The notes under the pieces are model-generated. The model had not been told where the DNA came from and did no database searches. It worked only from the letters and a program-made list of their open reading frames with translations. Shown here in pieces: positions 44,747 through 51,388 of a DNA stretch of 51,388 nucleotides (its first letter is position 1; each line of letters starts with the position of its first letter). A program made the position numbers and the translations under genes. Source of the DNA: Caballeronia arationis. Lineage in GTDB: Bacteria > Pseudomonadota > Gammaproteobacteria > Burkholderiales > Burkholderiaceae. The stretch is taken from NCBI RefSeq assembly GCF_001544975.2, contig NZ_FCOG02000046.1, positions 1-51,388 on the forward strand. The letters run 5' to 3'.

Positions 44747-45258
44747 ATCCTTCCTCATTCACGCTGCGCCGGCTGACCCCCGCCGATGTCGCCGCTTATC
44801 GCGACATCCGTCTCGAAGGATTGCGACTGCATCCGGACGGCTTCGGCGCCTCCTGGGACGACGAAACGATCCAGCCCCTCGCGTGGTTCGAGGCGCGCAT
44901 CGCGGACCACGCGGTGTTCGGCGGCTGGCTCGGCGACGGCACGCTCGCCGGCATCGCCGGGCTGCTTGTGCCGGCGGGCGCCAAGCTCAGGCACAAGGGC
45001 ACGCTGTGGGGCATGTACGTGCGCCCCGCCGCGCGCGGCACCGGAATGGCTGCGGCGATTGTCGAGCGGGTGCTGGATCATGCACGCGGCGTCGTCGAGG
45101 AAGTCCAACTGGTCGTTGCGCCGGACAATGAAGCGGCCATCCGGCTCTATCGCGCGGCGGGTTTCGAGCAGTTCGCCCGCGAACCGCGCGCGCTCAAGAT
45201 CGACGGCATCTATCACGACTCGCTGCTGATGACGCTGCCGTTCGGCAAACCGGATTAG
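44743..45258 (+). CDS. GNAT-family N-acetyltransferase
   Basis: A 171-residue GNAT acetyltransferase. The acetyl-CoA-binding region lies at WGMYVRPAARGTGMAAAIVE (the R-x-x-G-x-G/A pattern), followed by LVVAPDNEAAIRLYRAAGFEQF, which is motif B. The substrate is unknown. It is coupled to the YaiI gene by a 4-base overlap and is convergent with the aldo/keto reductase, sharing 4 bases at the stops. Confidence 0.9.
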   Translation: MNPSSFTLRRLTPADVAAYRDIRLEGLRLHPDGFGASWDDETIQPLAWFEARIADHAVFGGWLGDGTLAGIAGLLVPAGAKLRHKGTLWGMYVRPAARGTGMAAAIVERVLDHARGVVEEVQLVVAPDNEAAIRLYRAAGFEQFAREPRALKIDGIYHDSLLMTLPFGKPD

Positions 45259-46307
45259 TAGTCGGCCGCTTCCTTCAACTGCCTGATCCGGTATTCGCCG
45301 ACCCGCGCCAGCATCCAGCCGGGATACTCGGCCGGCAACTGGCTCACTTCGTCGAGCGCGGCGAGTTCGTCTTCGTTCAGGCGCACGTTGGTCGCGGCGA
45401 TGTTGTCATCGAGTTGCTCGACGCGCTTCGCCCCGATGATCACGCTCGTCACGGCCTTCTGGTGCAGGAGCCACGCGAGCGCGATCTGCGCAACCGAGAC
45501 GCCCTTCGCTTCGGCCAAGCTGCGCATCGCGTCGATGCAGTCGTAAGCGCGCTCGACGTTCACCGGCGGGAAGTCGAACTTGGTGCGGCGGCTGCCTTCT
45601 TCCTTGCCGCCCTCGCGCGTGTACTTGCCCGAGAGCAGGCCGCCCGCGAGCGGACTCCACACCAGCAAGCCGACGTTCTCGCTTTTCAGGAGCGGCACGA
45701 GTTCCCGCTCCAGGTCGCGCCCGGCGATCGTGTAATAAGCCTGCAGCGATTCGAAGCGCGCAAGCCCGAGCCGCTCCGAAATCCCGAGCGCCTTCGCGAT
45801 CTGCCAGGCGGCCCAGTTCGACACGCCGATATAGCGCACGTGGCCGTGCTGCACGAGATTGTCGAGCGCGCGCAGCGTCTCTTCGATCGGCGTGGCCGGA
45901 TCGAAGCCGTGGATCTGGTACAGGTCGACGTGATCGAGTTGCAGGCGTTTCAGGCTCGCCTTCACGCCGTCGATGATGTGAAAGCGCGAGCCGCCGCGCG
46001 AATTCACGCTTTTCGTGCCGGTTTCGCCGTGGATCTTCGTCGCGACGACCACGTTCTCGCGCGGCACCTTGAGGTTTTTCAGCGCCTGGCCGGTGATGAT
46101 CTCGGACTGGCCGTCCGCGTAGACGTCGGCGGTATCGATGAAATTGATGCCCGCATCGAGCGAGCCGCCGATCAGCTTGTCGGCGTCCGCCTGCTGGAGC
46201 TGGCCGATGTTGTCCCAGATGCCGCCTCCGCCGCCGCCGAAGGTCATCGTGCCGAGGCACAGTTCCGAAACGAAGAGACCGGTATTGCCGAATTTTCTGT
46301 AGCGCAT
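45255..46307 (-). CDS. Aldo/keto reductase
   Basis: A 350-residue NADPH-dependent aldo/keto reductase. The catalytic tetrad is visible: Asp in FIDTADVYADG together with its Tyr, Lys in VVATKIHGE and His in YQIHGFD. The NADPH site is in VIIGAKRVEQLDDN. Length and sequence match the IolS/YajO-like group. It is divergent from an AraC-type regulator with a 252-base region between them, so it is probably activated by that regulator, like yqhC-controlled reductases. Confidence 0.92.
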   Translation of the reverse strand: MRYRKFGNTGLFVSELCLGTMTFGGGGGGIWDNIGQLQQADADKLIGGSLDAGINFIDTADVYADGQSEIITGQALKNLKVPRENVVVATKIHGETGTKSVNSRGGSRFHIIDGVKASLKRLQLDHVDLYQIHGFDPATPIEETLRALDNLVQHGHVRYIGVSNWAAWQIAKALGISERLGLARFESLQAYYTIAGRDLERELVPLLKSENVGLLVWSPLAGGLLSGKYTREGGKEEGSRRTKFDFPPVNVERAYDCIDAMRSLAEAKGVSVAQIALAWLLHQKAVTSVIIGAKRVEQLDDNIAATNVRLNEDELAALDEVSQLPAEYPGWMLARVGEYRIRQLKEAADY

Positions 46308-46444
46308 GGACTACTCCTCTATGGCTGACGGGATGCCGTCCGGCCGGAATTGCCGCGTCGCAGCGATTTTGCGCGCGCTGAGTGCGGACATGGCCGGACC
46401 GCCGCCCGTGCAGTATCGTCCCGGCGGAAGCGGCGGCCATAGCC

Positions 46445-46460
46445 TGATCCTGTCGGATCA
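46445..46460. promoter_or_regulatory. Inverted repeat between AKR and AraC genes
   Basis: TGATCC (46445-46450) and GGATCA (46455-46460) flank TGTC, in the shared region of the divergent aldo/keto reductase and AraC regulator. CCTG repeats flank it. It is a plausible operator, shown only by symmetry and position. Confidence 0.35.
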
Positions 46461-46559
46461 TTGCCTGTTCCTGCAAAGGCAGCGGGGCGCGGTGAGCGAA
46501 CTCGCGCACGCGCGAGTAAGCTACCTACAGTCCCTGAAACCTCCTTCTTTCGCGAAACC

Positions 46560-47555
46560 ATGGCACTGAACGAGACCCTTTCGCACGACCAGCAGCATCC
46601 CCTGAACGGCCACGACGGCCATGACGGCCACGATCCGCACCGTGCGCCCGATCCGTCCCTCGACGGGGCGCGGCTCGAACTCGTCGCACTGCTCGACCGC
46701 TTCACCGTCGGCTCCGAAGGCACCGTCGACACGCCCGTTCCCGGCTTCTTCCTGCATCGCGTGATGAATCCCGGCGGCCCGAAGCACGGCATCCAGACGC
46801 CTGCGCTCGCGCTGATCGCGCAGGGATCGAAGCGGCTGATGGTCGGCGACGACGTATATGTCTACGATCCGCTGCACTATCTCGTTTCGTCGGTCGATTT
46901 GCCGGTGATGGGGCAGGTGACGGTCGCGAGCGAAACCGAGCCGTATCTCGGTTTGCGGCTCGACCTCGACGTCGAGGCGATCGCCGAGCTGATCCGCGAC
47001 GAGAGCCTGCCGCCGGCTTCGCATTCGGACGCCGCTCGCGGGCTCTACGTCAACCGGCTCGGCGCCACGATGCTCGACGCGGTGCTGCGCCTGTTGCGCC
47101 TGATCGACACGCCCGAGGACATCCCGATCCTCGCGCCGCTCGTGAAGCGTGAAATCCTGTATCGCCTGCTGATGAACGGGCAGGGCGCGCGGCTGCGCCA
47201 GATCGCGCTCACCGACAGCCAGACACAGCGCATCGCCCGCGCGATCCTGCTGCTGCGCCAGAACTTCGACCAGCCGCTGCGCATCGAATCAATCGCGCGG
47301 GACGTGCATATGAGCGTGTCGTCGCTGCATCACCATTTCAAGGCGGTCACCGCGATGAGTCCGCTGCAGTACCAGAAGCAGCTTCGGTTGCAGGAAGCGC
47401 GGCGGCTGATGCTGCTCGATATCGCCGATGCCGCGACCGCCGCGCATCGCGTGGGCTATGAGAGCGCGTCGCAGTTCAGCCGCGAGTACAGCCGGCTGTT
47501 CGGCGCGCCGCCGCTCAGGGACACGCGCCGCTGGCGCGAGGAGGCGGGGGCTTAA
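46560..47555 (+). CDS. AraC-family transcriptional regulator with AraC_N domain
   Basis: A 331-residue regulator. Residues about 55-215 are the AraC-type N-terminal domain (GIQTPALALIAQGSKRLMVGDDVYVYDP), and the C-terminal two helix-turn-helix motifs cover about 225-320 (LRIESIARDVHMSVSSLHHHFK, and YESASQFSREYSRLFG). The N-terminus has an odd His/Asp/Gly-rich stretch (residues 17-28). The same architecture is found in YqhC, which activates aldehyde reductases in E. coli. Here an aldo/keto reductase gene is divergent, so a similar circuit is likely. The ATG at 46560 is chosen by homology. Confidence 0.9.
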   Translation: MALNETLSHDQQHPLNGHDGHDGHDPHRAPDPSLDGARLELVALLDRFTVGSEGTVDTPVPGFFLHRVMNPGGPKHGIQTPALALIAQGSKRLMVGDDVYVYDPLHYLVSSVDLPVMGQVTVASETEPYLGLRLDLDVEAIAELIRDESLPPASHSDAARGLYVNRLGATMLDAVLRLLRLIDTPEDIPILAPLVKREILYRLLMNGQGARLRQIALTDSQTQRIARAILLLRQNFDQPLRIESIARDVHMSVSSLHHHFKAVTAMSPLQYQKQLRLQEARRLMLLDIADAATAAHRVGYESASQFSREYSRLFGAPPLRDTRRWREEAGA

Positions 47556-47615
47556 GGTTTCGCGAGCCTCCGGAAACTCGGTCAGACCGGAACGCAGCTT
47601 TTTTTCGTCACCCGC

Positions 47616-47641
47616 GGAATAGTTCGGCGCCGCCGATCGTT
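47616..47641 (+). promoter_or_regulatory. Candidate ECF-type promoter of the COG4315-sigma operon
   Basis: GGAAT (47616-47620) and CGTT (47638-47641), 17 bases apart, resemble the -35 and -10 of ECF promoters (GGAAC with GTT/CGTT). The start codon of the first gene is 30 bases downstream. As the operon encodes its own sigma factor, autoregulation is expected. Confidence 0.45.
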
Positions 47642-47671
47642 CTACGGTTACTTCACCAGAGAGGAGATGAA

Positions 47672-48046
47672 ATGAAGAAGCAAATCGCTATGGCTGCAAC
47701 GGGAGGCCTGCTTGGCGCTCTGATCTTTTCGGCGAACGCTTTCGCGGCGCCGCCGAAGGCGGACAACGGCATGTTCGTCGACGCGAACGGCATGACGCTC
47801 TACACCTTCGACAAGGACACCAAGGGCGGTCCGAGCGCGTGCTCGGGCGCTTGCGTGCAGGCGTGGCCCGCCGCAATGGCCACCGATTCCGACAAGCCGT
47901 CGGGCAAGTGGACCACGGAGTCGGCCGAAGGCGGCAAGCAGTGGGCCTATGACGGCAAGCGGCTTTACCGGTTTGCGAAGGACACGAAGCCAGGCGAAAA
48001 GAACGGCGACAACTTCCGCGACGTTTGGCACGTTGCGAAGCCCTGA
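47672..48046 (+). CDS. COG4315-type secreted repeat protein
   Basis: A 124-residue exported protein: signal peptide (about residues 1-25, ending AFA), then two copies of the COG4315 lipoprotein-repeat unit. The first is GMFVDANGMTLYTFDKDT with ACSGACVQAWPA; the second is WAYDGKRLYRFAKDT ending NFRDVWHV. The repeat is found in secreted or membrane-linked proteins of unknown function. GAGGAG 5 bases before the ATG. It heads an operon with a tiny lipoprotein, an ECF sigma factor and its anti-sigma factor, so it may be a target or sensor of that system. Confidence 0.88.
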   Translation: MKKQIAMAATGGLLGALIFSANAFAAPPKADNGMFVDANGMTLYTFDKDTKGGPSACSGACVQAWPAAMATDSDKPSGKWTTESAEGGKQWAYDGKRLYRFAKDTKPGEKNGDNFRDVWHVAKP

Positions 48047-48063
48047 TCTCAGCTGAGGCGGAC

Positions 48064-48219
48064 ATGCTGCAATCGATCAGAATTCTCGCGCTTTTGTCGG
48101 CGCTCGGCTTGACGGTGCTGGGGGCGGCCTGCGCGAGCGGCACGGTAAGCGGCGGCGTGAGCAGCGGCGGCGCGAACGGCCCCGGCAACGTGCCGAAAAT
48201 GGGCGGCGGCGGGTACTGA
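48064..48219 (+). CDS. Tiny lipoprotein-like peptide, 51 aa
   Basis: A 51-residue peptide. A hydrophobic N-terminus is followed by a Cys at a lipobox-like position (LGAAC), and the rest is Gly/Ser-rich and low-complexity (SGGVSSGGANGPGNVPKMGGGGY). It starts 17 bases after the COG4315 gene and precedes the sigma factor, so it belongs to the operon by spacing. It could be a membrane-anchored signal or just a small lipoprotein; function unknown. The ribosome binding site is weak. Confidence 0.6.
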   Translation: MLQSIRILALLSALGLTVLGAACASGTVSGGVSSGGANGPGNVPKMGGGGY

Positions 48220-48256
48220 TGATGCGCCATGTCTGCAAGCTGGCGGGCGGTGCGTC

Positions 48257-48784
48257 TTGAGTTTCGAGACCGATCTGCTCGCCCACCTGCCGCAGTTGCG
48301 CCGTTACGCGCGCGCACTGACGGGCGACCGCGCCTGGGCCGACGATCTGGTCCAGGACGCGACCGAACGCGCGCTCGGCCGCTCTAAGGCTTTTCGCGCG
48401 GGGACCAATCTGCGCGCGTGGCTGTTCACGATCATGCGCAATCTGTATATCGACCAGTTGCGCGGCCGCCGCGACATCGCGGTGGACGACGAAACCGCGC
48501 CGTGGCGGCAAATGGCGGCGCCGGTCGGCGAAGTCGACGGGCTCGTGCTGCGTGACGTGCAGCGCGCGCTCTATTGCCTGCCCGTCGAGCAACGTGAGGT
48601 GATGCTGCTCGTGTGCGTCGAGGAAATGAGTTATCAGGAGGCTTCCGTGGTGTTGAACGTGCCGGCCGGAACCGTGATGTCGCGGCTTTCGCGCGCGCGC
48701 GAACACATGCGTGTGCTGCTCGGTGAAGAGCCGCAGCGCCGCGCGTCTTCGGCTTCGTCGCTGAAAGTGGTGAATCGCACATGA
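48257..48784 (+). CDS. ECF-type RNA polymerase sigma factor
   Basis: A 175-residue extracytoplasmic-function sigma factor. Region 2 lies around ALTGDRAWADDLVQDATERAL and AWLFTIMRNLYIDQLR, and region 4 around LPVEQREVMLLVCVEEMSYQEASVVLNVPAGTVMSRLSRAREHM (each block given in part). It should redirect RNA polymerase to GGAAC-like promoters. The start is TTG at 48257, the only in-frame start near the expected N-terminus. Its stop overlaps the start of the anti-sigma factor gene by 4 bases. Confidence 0.92.
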   Translation: MSFETDLLAHLPQLRRYARALTGDRAWADDLVQDATERALGRSKAFRAGTNLRAWLFTIMRNLYIDQLRGRRDIAVDDETAPWRQMAAPVGEVDGLVLRDVQRALYCLPVEQREVMLLVCVEEMSYQEASVVLNVPAGTVMSRLSRAREHMRVLLGEEPQRRASSASSLKVVNRT

Positions 48785-49560
48785 CGACTCCGGACCGCCC
48801 CGACCGTCCTGACCAACCTGAGGATGGGCAGGACCTCCAGCCGCTGTCGGCGTATCTCGACAGCGAGCTGAACGACGAGCAACGCGCCGCCGTGGCGGAG
48901 CGCATCGCACGCGATCCGGCGAGTGCCGCGACCGTCTCGGCGTACCGCGCGCAGGACAATGCGCTGCGTGCGCTCTTCGCGAGCGAGGCCGCGGAGCCGC
49001 AGGTCGTCGTGATGCGTCCGCGGCGGCGCGAACGGTTCCTGATGGCGGCGTGCTGGGTGTTCGTCGGTATCGCTTGCGGCTATTTGTTACACATGCTCCT
49101 GCCCGCGCTTCACGACGAACGGCCGCCGTTTGCGCAACGCGCCGACATTGCATACGCGGTCTATGCGCCCGAGCAGCGTCATGCGGTAGAGGTGGCGGCG
49201 GCGCAGCAGGATCATCTGGTCAACTGGCTGTCGAAGCGGCTCAATCGCACGCTCACGATTCCGTCGCTTGCCGAGTATGGATTCCAGCTCGTCGGCGGGC
49301 GGTTGCTTCCCGGCGAGGAAGGGCCGGCGGCGCAGCTCATGTATCAGAACGCGGCCGGCGAGCGGATCACGCTCTACACGACCACCGTCTCGCGCAGCCA
49401 GTCGAAGATCCGCATGCTGCGCGACGGACCGCGCACGACGTACTACTGGGCGGCGAACCGCGCGGGCTATGCGCTTTCCGGGCAGATCGGCGAAGAGAAG
49501 CTGCAGGCCATCGCCTACGACACTTGCAAGGAACTCGGCGGTGATCCGAAGAGCTGGTAG
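48781..49560 (+). CDS. Membrane anti-sigma factor
   Basis: A 259-residue transmembrane regulator paired with the ECF sigma factor. The N-terminal part (about 20-70; LSAYLDSELNDEQRAAVAERI) is an anti-sigma domain of the RseA/RsiW-like type but without the zinc HxxxCxxC motif. One membrane helix follows (about 87-112), then a periplasmic domain (about 115-259) that looks folded. It should hold the sigma factor inactive until a signal arrives. The start overlaps the sigma stop (ATGA), so stoichiometry is coupled. Confidence 0.88.
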   Translation: MTTPDRPDRPDQPEDGQDLQPLSAYLDSELNDEQRAAVAERIARDPASAATVSAYRAQDNALRALFASEAAEPQVVVMRPRRRERFLMAACWVFVGIACGYLLHMLLPALHDERPPFAQRADIAYAVYAPEQRHAVEVAAAQQDHLVNWLSKRLNRTLTIPSLAEYGFQLVGGRLLPGEEGPAAQLMYQNAAGERITLYTTTVSRSQSKIRMLRDGPRTTYYWAANRAGYALSGQIGEEKLQAIAYDTCKELGGDPKSW

Positions 49561-49577
49561 CGATGCGCGCGAATGCA

Positions 49578-49603
49578 AAAAGCCGGGACATGTCCCGGCT
49601 TTT
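49578..49603. terminator. Bidirectional terminator
   Basis: A perfect palindrome, AAAAGCCGGGACA (49578-49590) with TGTCCCGGCTTTT (49591-49603), carries A and T runs on both ends. It ends the ECF operon on the plus strand and the small-protein gene on the minus strand. Confidence 0.9.
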
Positions 49604-49648
49604 CGATGCCCCGGTCGCGGTCAGCGATCAGAGGCTTTCCGCGATGCA

Positions 49649-49888
49649 TCAGTAGTAACGATGCGGCGGGGGCGGCGGCGCGTGATGATAGCTCGTCGGG
49701 TGACGGCGCTCCCAGTCGTGGCGCGACCAGTACCGATGGCCGTCCCAGTAACGGTCGCCGTGCCAGCCTTGTGCGACGGTATGGACGTAGCCGGGGCGAT
49801 GATCGTCGGCCGAGGCGACGTTCATCAGTCCCATGCCGAGCGCGGCGGCAAGCGATGCGAGCAACAGGCCTTTCTTCGTCTTGTTCAT
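49649..49888 (-). CDS. Small exported Trp/Tyr/His-rich protein
   Basis: A 79-residue protein with a signal peptide (residues 1-28, ending VASA). The mature part is rich in His, Tyr, Trp, Arg and Pro (YWDGHRYWSRHDWERRHP, then a poly-Pro stretch ending HRYY). Composition resembles small secreted metal-binding or structural proteins, but no family is known to me. GGA lies just before the ATG at 49886-49888. A tiny lipoprotein gene with similar composition lies directly upstream on the same strand. Confidence 0.72.
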   Translation of the reverse strand: MNKTKKGLLLASLAAALGMGLMNVASADDHRPGYVHTVAQGWHGDRYWDGHRYWSRHDWERRHPTSYHHAPPPPPHRYY

Positions 49889-49927
49889 GGTGTATCCCTC
49901 TGAAGGTGTGTGGGTGCGTGTGTCTTC

Positions 49928-50050
49928 TTAGCGGTACCAGTCGTGATGATGGTGATAGCCGTAGCCACCGCCATCCGGCACGATGATGCAGCCACCGAGC
50001 GATGTGCCGAGCAAGGCGGCGAGCGCTGCGAGGATCGCTATTTTTTTCAT
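49928..50050 (-). CDS. Tiny His/Tyr-rich lipoprotein, 40 aa
   Basis: A 40-residue lipoprotein: MKKIAILAALAALLGTSLGG leads to Cys21, and the mature peptide is only CIIVPDGGGYGYHHHHDWYR. The frame extends upstream, but the signal peptide and a GGAGA site fix the start at 50048-50050. Four consecutive histidines suggest metal binding (inference). It is adjacent to another His/Tyr-rich exported protein (39 bases apart) and divergent from an Rrf2 regulator, which may control both. Confidence 0.7.
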   Translation of the reverse strand: MKKIAILAALAALLGTSLGGCIIVPDGGGYGYHHHHDWYR

Positions 50051-50133
50051 TGGTTTCTCCGTGTAGATCCGTTTGAATCCGCGTGTGATTGCGTGAAACC
50101 AATTTAGCCAATCGGCAAATGACAAGCGGTGTG

Positions 50134-50149
50134 CGTTTGTAAGCAAACG
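50134..50149. promoter_or_regulatory. Inverted repeat between the small lipoprotein and Rrf2 genes
   Basis: CGTTTG (50134-50139) and CAAACG (50144-50149) flank TAAG in the shared divergent region, with some further symmetry outside. This fits a dimeric regulator such as the Rrf2 protein encoded downstream. Confidence 0.4.
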
Positions 50150-50224
50150 TGTGGTTTGAAATATTCGGGTTGTTCCAGCAAGAGTCCTCGGCGTGAGTGA
50201 GGAAACCAGTCGACCGGAGTGGAC

Positions 50225-50758
50225 ATGTCGCACATCAGCACGGGCGTGGAGTACGCGTTGCATTGCATGCTCTATTTGACGGAGCCGCCGCACGGCGTGC
50301 GCGATGCCAGCGTGCGCGATCTTGCGGACCTTCAGGGGGTGCCCGTCGACTACGTCGCGAAGCTGTTCACCAAGCTTCACAAGGCGGGACTCGTGATCGC
50401 CACCGAGGGCGCGAAGGGCGGCTTCGCGCTCGCGCGGCCGCCCTCGCAGATCAGCGTGCTCGATGTCGTCGATGCGATCGACGGCGACAAGCCGATCTTC
50501 GAATGCAGGGAGATTCGCGCGCGCTGCGCCGTGTTCGACGAGGACCCGCCGCCTTGGGCGACGAGCGGCGTCTGCGCGATTCACGCGGTGATGAGAAACG
50601 CGGAGAAACGCATGCGCGAGGCGCTGGCGGGCGACTGTCTCGCCGATCTGGCGGCGCGCGTGGTCGCGAAGGCCCCGCGGGGGTATGGTCCGCAGGTGGT
50701 CCGGTGGCTCGATGAGCGGACTTCCAACAAGCGCGTTGCGCGGAGTGAACAGGACTAG
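50225..50758 (+). CDS. Rrf2-family transcriptional regulator
   Basis: A 177-residue Rrf2-type regulator. The winged helix covers about residues 1-75 (VEYALHCMLYLTEPP, LQGVPVDYVAKLFTKLHKAGLV, GAKGGFALARPP). Three cysteines follow (94, 101, 117) with spacing C-x6-C-x15-C, unlike the closer spacing in IscR. This may be an iron-sulfur or redox site of different geometry, or not a cluster site. GGAG lies 6 bases before the ATG at 50225. The GTG at 50219 would add two residues. It is divergent from two small His/Tyr-rich exported proteins. Confidence 0.88.
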   Translation: MSHISTGVEYALHCMLYLTEPPHGVRDASVRDLADLQGVPVDYVAKLFTKLHKAGLVIATEGAKGGFALARPPSQISVLDVVDAIDGDKPIFECREIRARCAVFDEDPPPWATSGVCAIHAVMRNAEKRMREALAGDCLADLAARVVAKAPRGYGPQVVRWLDERTSNKRVARSEQD

Positions 50759-50817
50759 TGGTGTGGTTGGCACCCGTTTACTGTTGCTTGCGCTTCTATG
50801 GAACTTGTTTTGGTCTT
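50759..50817. other. Spacer between Rrf2 gene and repeat element
   Basis: A 59-base stretch after the Rrf2 stop, without gene or clear terminator. Confidence 0.4.
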
Positions 50818-50850
50818 GGTCTATTAGCTCTGCCCCTGTCCGGGGCGGGA

Positions 50851-50882
50851 CTTACTTTCTTTGCTGCTGCAAAGAAAGTAAG
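50851..50882. repeat. Perfect internal hairpin in the left arm
   Basis: CTTACTTTCTTTGC (50851-50864) pairs with GCAAAGAAAGTAAG (50869-50882) around TGCT. The same hairpin recurs in the right arm. GCCCC-TGTCC-GGGGC (50832-50846) forms another stem just outside. Confidence 0.8.
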
Positions 50883-51322
50883 CAAAGAAAGCAGCTTTTT
50901 TAGGCAGCAGTCACCGCACGTCAACGCACTCGCAATACCGAGTGGCGCAGCGCCTAAGTGTCGCCCTCAAAAGACCGAGGGGCTTGGTGCGCGGCACGCA
51001 CTGTGTCATCGCGCAGTGAACGAGTTGGCACAGCAGTCATTCATCCGTTTTCGCTTCGCTGGACGAGAGGTGCTTTCGTCGTGCGGTTTAGGTTCGAGGT
51101 CGAGGTCGTAGTCCCCCGGTTTTCGGTTGTGCCCCTCGTCCGAGCGAAGCGCGGACGGACCGGAACGTAGCGCATACCGCTCTGTTGAAGTTTTAGAGGT
51201 GTCAGTGCGTGCCGCGCACCAAGCCGGGTGGATGTTTGAGGGCGACACTTAGGCGATGGGCCAGTCAGTATTGCCAGTGCGTTGCCGGTTTGTGACTGCT
51301 GCCAGAAAAGCTGCTTTCTTTG

Positions 51323-51354
51323 CTTACTTTCTTTGCAGCAGCAAAGAAAGTAAG
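51323..51354. repeat. Perfect internal hairpin in the right arm
   Basis: The counterpart of the left-arm hairpin, with the loop AGCA: CTTACTTTCTTTGC (51323-51336) and GCAAAGAAAGTAAG (51341-51354). Confidence 0.8.
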
Positions 51355-51388
51355 TCCCGCCCCGGACAGGGGCAGAGCTAATAGACCG

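Larger units (their letters stand above)
50818..51387. repeat. Large inverted-repeat element with internal hairpins
   Basis: The outer arms, 50818-50899 and 51306-51387, are identical in inverted orientation by my reading: 82 bases, starting GGTCTATTAGCTCTGCCCC. Further inward, up to about 51010 and from about 51195, the arms stay similar but diverge (for example the GCCTAAGTGTCGCCCTCAAA block). Each arm holds its own perfect hairpin: 50851-50882 (CTTACTTTCTTTGC-TGCT-GCAAAGAAAGTAAG) and its counterpart 51323-51354. The centre lies near 51100 and includes shorter inverted matches (CGCTTCGCT and AGCGAAGCG). There is no transposase frame. The right arm ends one base before the window edge. Confidence 0.8.

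Noticed and set aside
50758..51111. Frames inside the inverted-repeat element with Lys/Ser-rich ends
   Set aside because: They are by-products of the repeat sequence, are present in more than one frame, and lack RBS evidence.

Overview
The window is a GC-rich bacterial chromosome segment. Gene content points to Burkholderiaceae of the Paraburkholderia/Caballeronia/Burkholderia group: a DUF3331 protein, CheV, an mprF-acvB pair, pobA, COG4315 repeat and DUF1993 proteins, many TetR/LysR/AraC/MocR regulators, and small secreted proteins typical of these soil and plant-associated bacteria. The genus assignment is inference. No rRNA, tRNA, CRISPR array, prophage or transposase gene was seen. The content looks chromosomal and mostly metabolic, and ends in a palindromic repeat element.

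Layout. 0-2 kb: a small minus-strand orphan peptide, an NAD(P)-binding oxidoreductase and a DUF3331 protein. 2-8.2 kb: a four-gene polyamine-type ABC importer operon (ATPase, binding protein, two permeases) read leftward from a divergent MocR-type regulator with candidate operators between them. 8.2-14.7 kb: an RcnB-like secreted protein, a TetR/DUF1348 divergent pair with two operator-like palindromes, a ZntB-like transporter, a lone receiver protein, CheV and a two-CBS protein preceded by a perfect 24-bp palindrome. 14.9-17.6 kb: a translationally coupled lipid kinase, metallophosphoesterase and PAP2 phosphatase operon. 17.6-21.3 kb: PPC-domain protein, MAPEG protein, carboxylesterase, nucleoside hydrolase and two lipoproteins. 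21.7-25.6 kb: mprF-acvB, which makes, flips and probably turns over lysyl-phosphatidylglycerol. 25.7-34.4 kb: DUF1993, a Cys-rich Oxidored-like protein, a lipoprotein acylase of the penicillin amidase family, an M20 peptidase, an Ldh-family dehydrogenase, an SDR/LysR divergent pair and RidA.

34.4-41.1 kb: a fusion of an HdeD-like membrane domain with a probable permuted papain-like hydrolase, an AcpA/phospholipase C-type phosphoesterase, a TauE/SafE permease and an orphan glycogen-debranching-type enzyme. 41.1-47.6 kb: pobA (4-hydroxybenzoate to protocatechuate) with a 10-bp inverted repeat at its promoter, an alpha/beta hydrolase, an SDR, a YaiI protein, a GNAT enzyme, and an aldo/keto reductase divergent from an AraC regulator in a YqhC-like arrangement. 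47.6-49.6 kb: a compact ECF sigma/anti-sigma operon led by a COG4315 secreted protein and a tiny lipoprotein, with a candidate autoregulated promoter. 49.6-51.4 kb: two tiny His/Tyr-rich exported peptides, an Rrf2 regulator with unusual cysteine spacing, and a 570-bp inverted-repeat element reaching the window edge.

The best candidates for undescribed biology are the HdeD-hydrolase fusion, the ECF cassette, the terminal inverted-repeat element, the coupled lipid kinase/phosphatase operon, and several sharp palindromes in promoter regions. Coordinates near starts rest on reading ribosome binding sites by eye. Family names come from recognised motifs, not from database searches.
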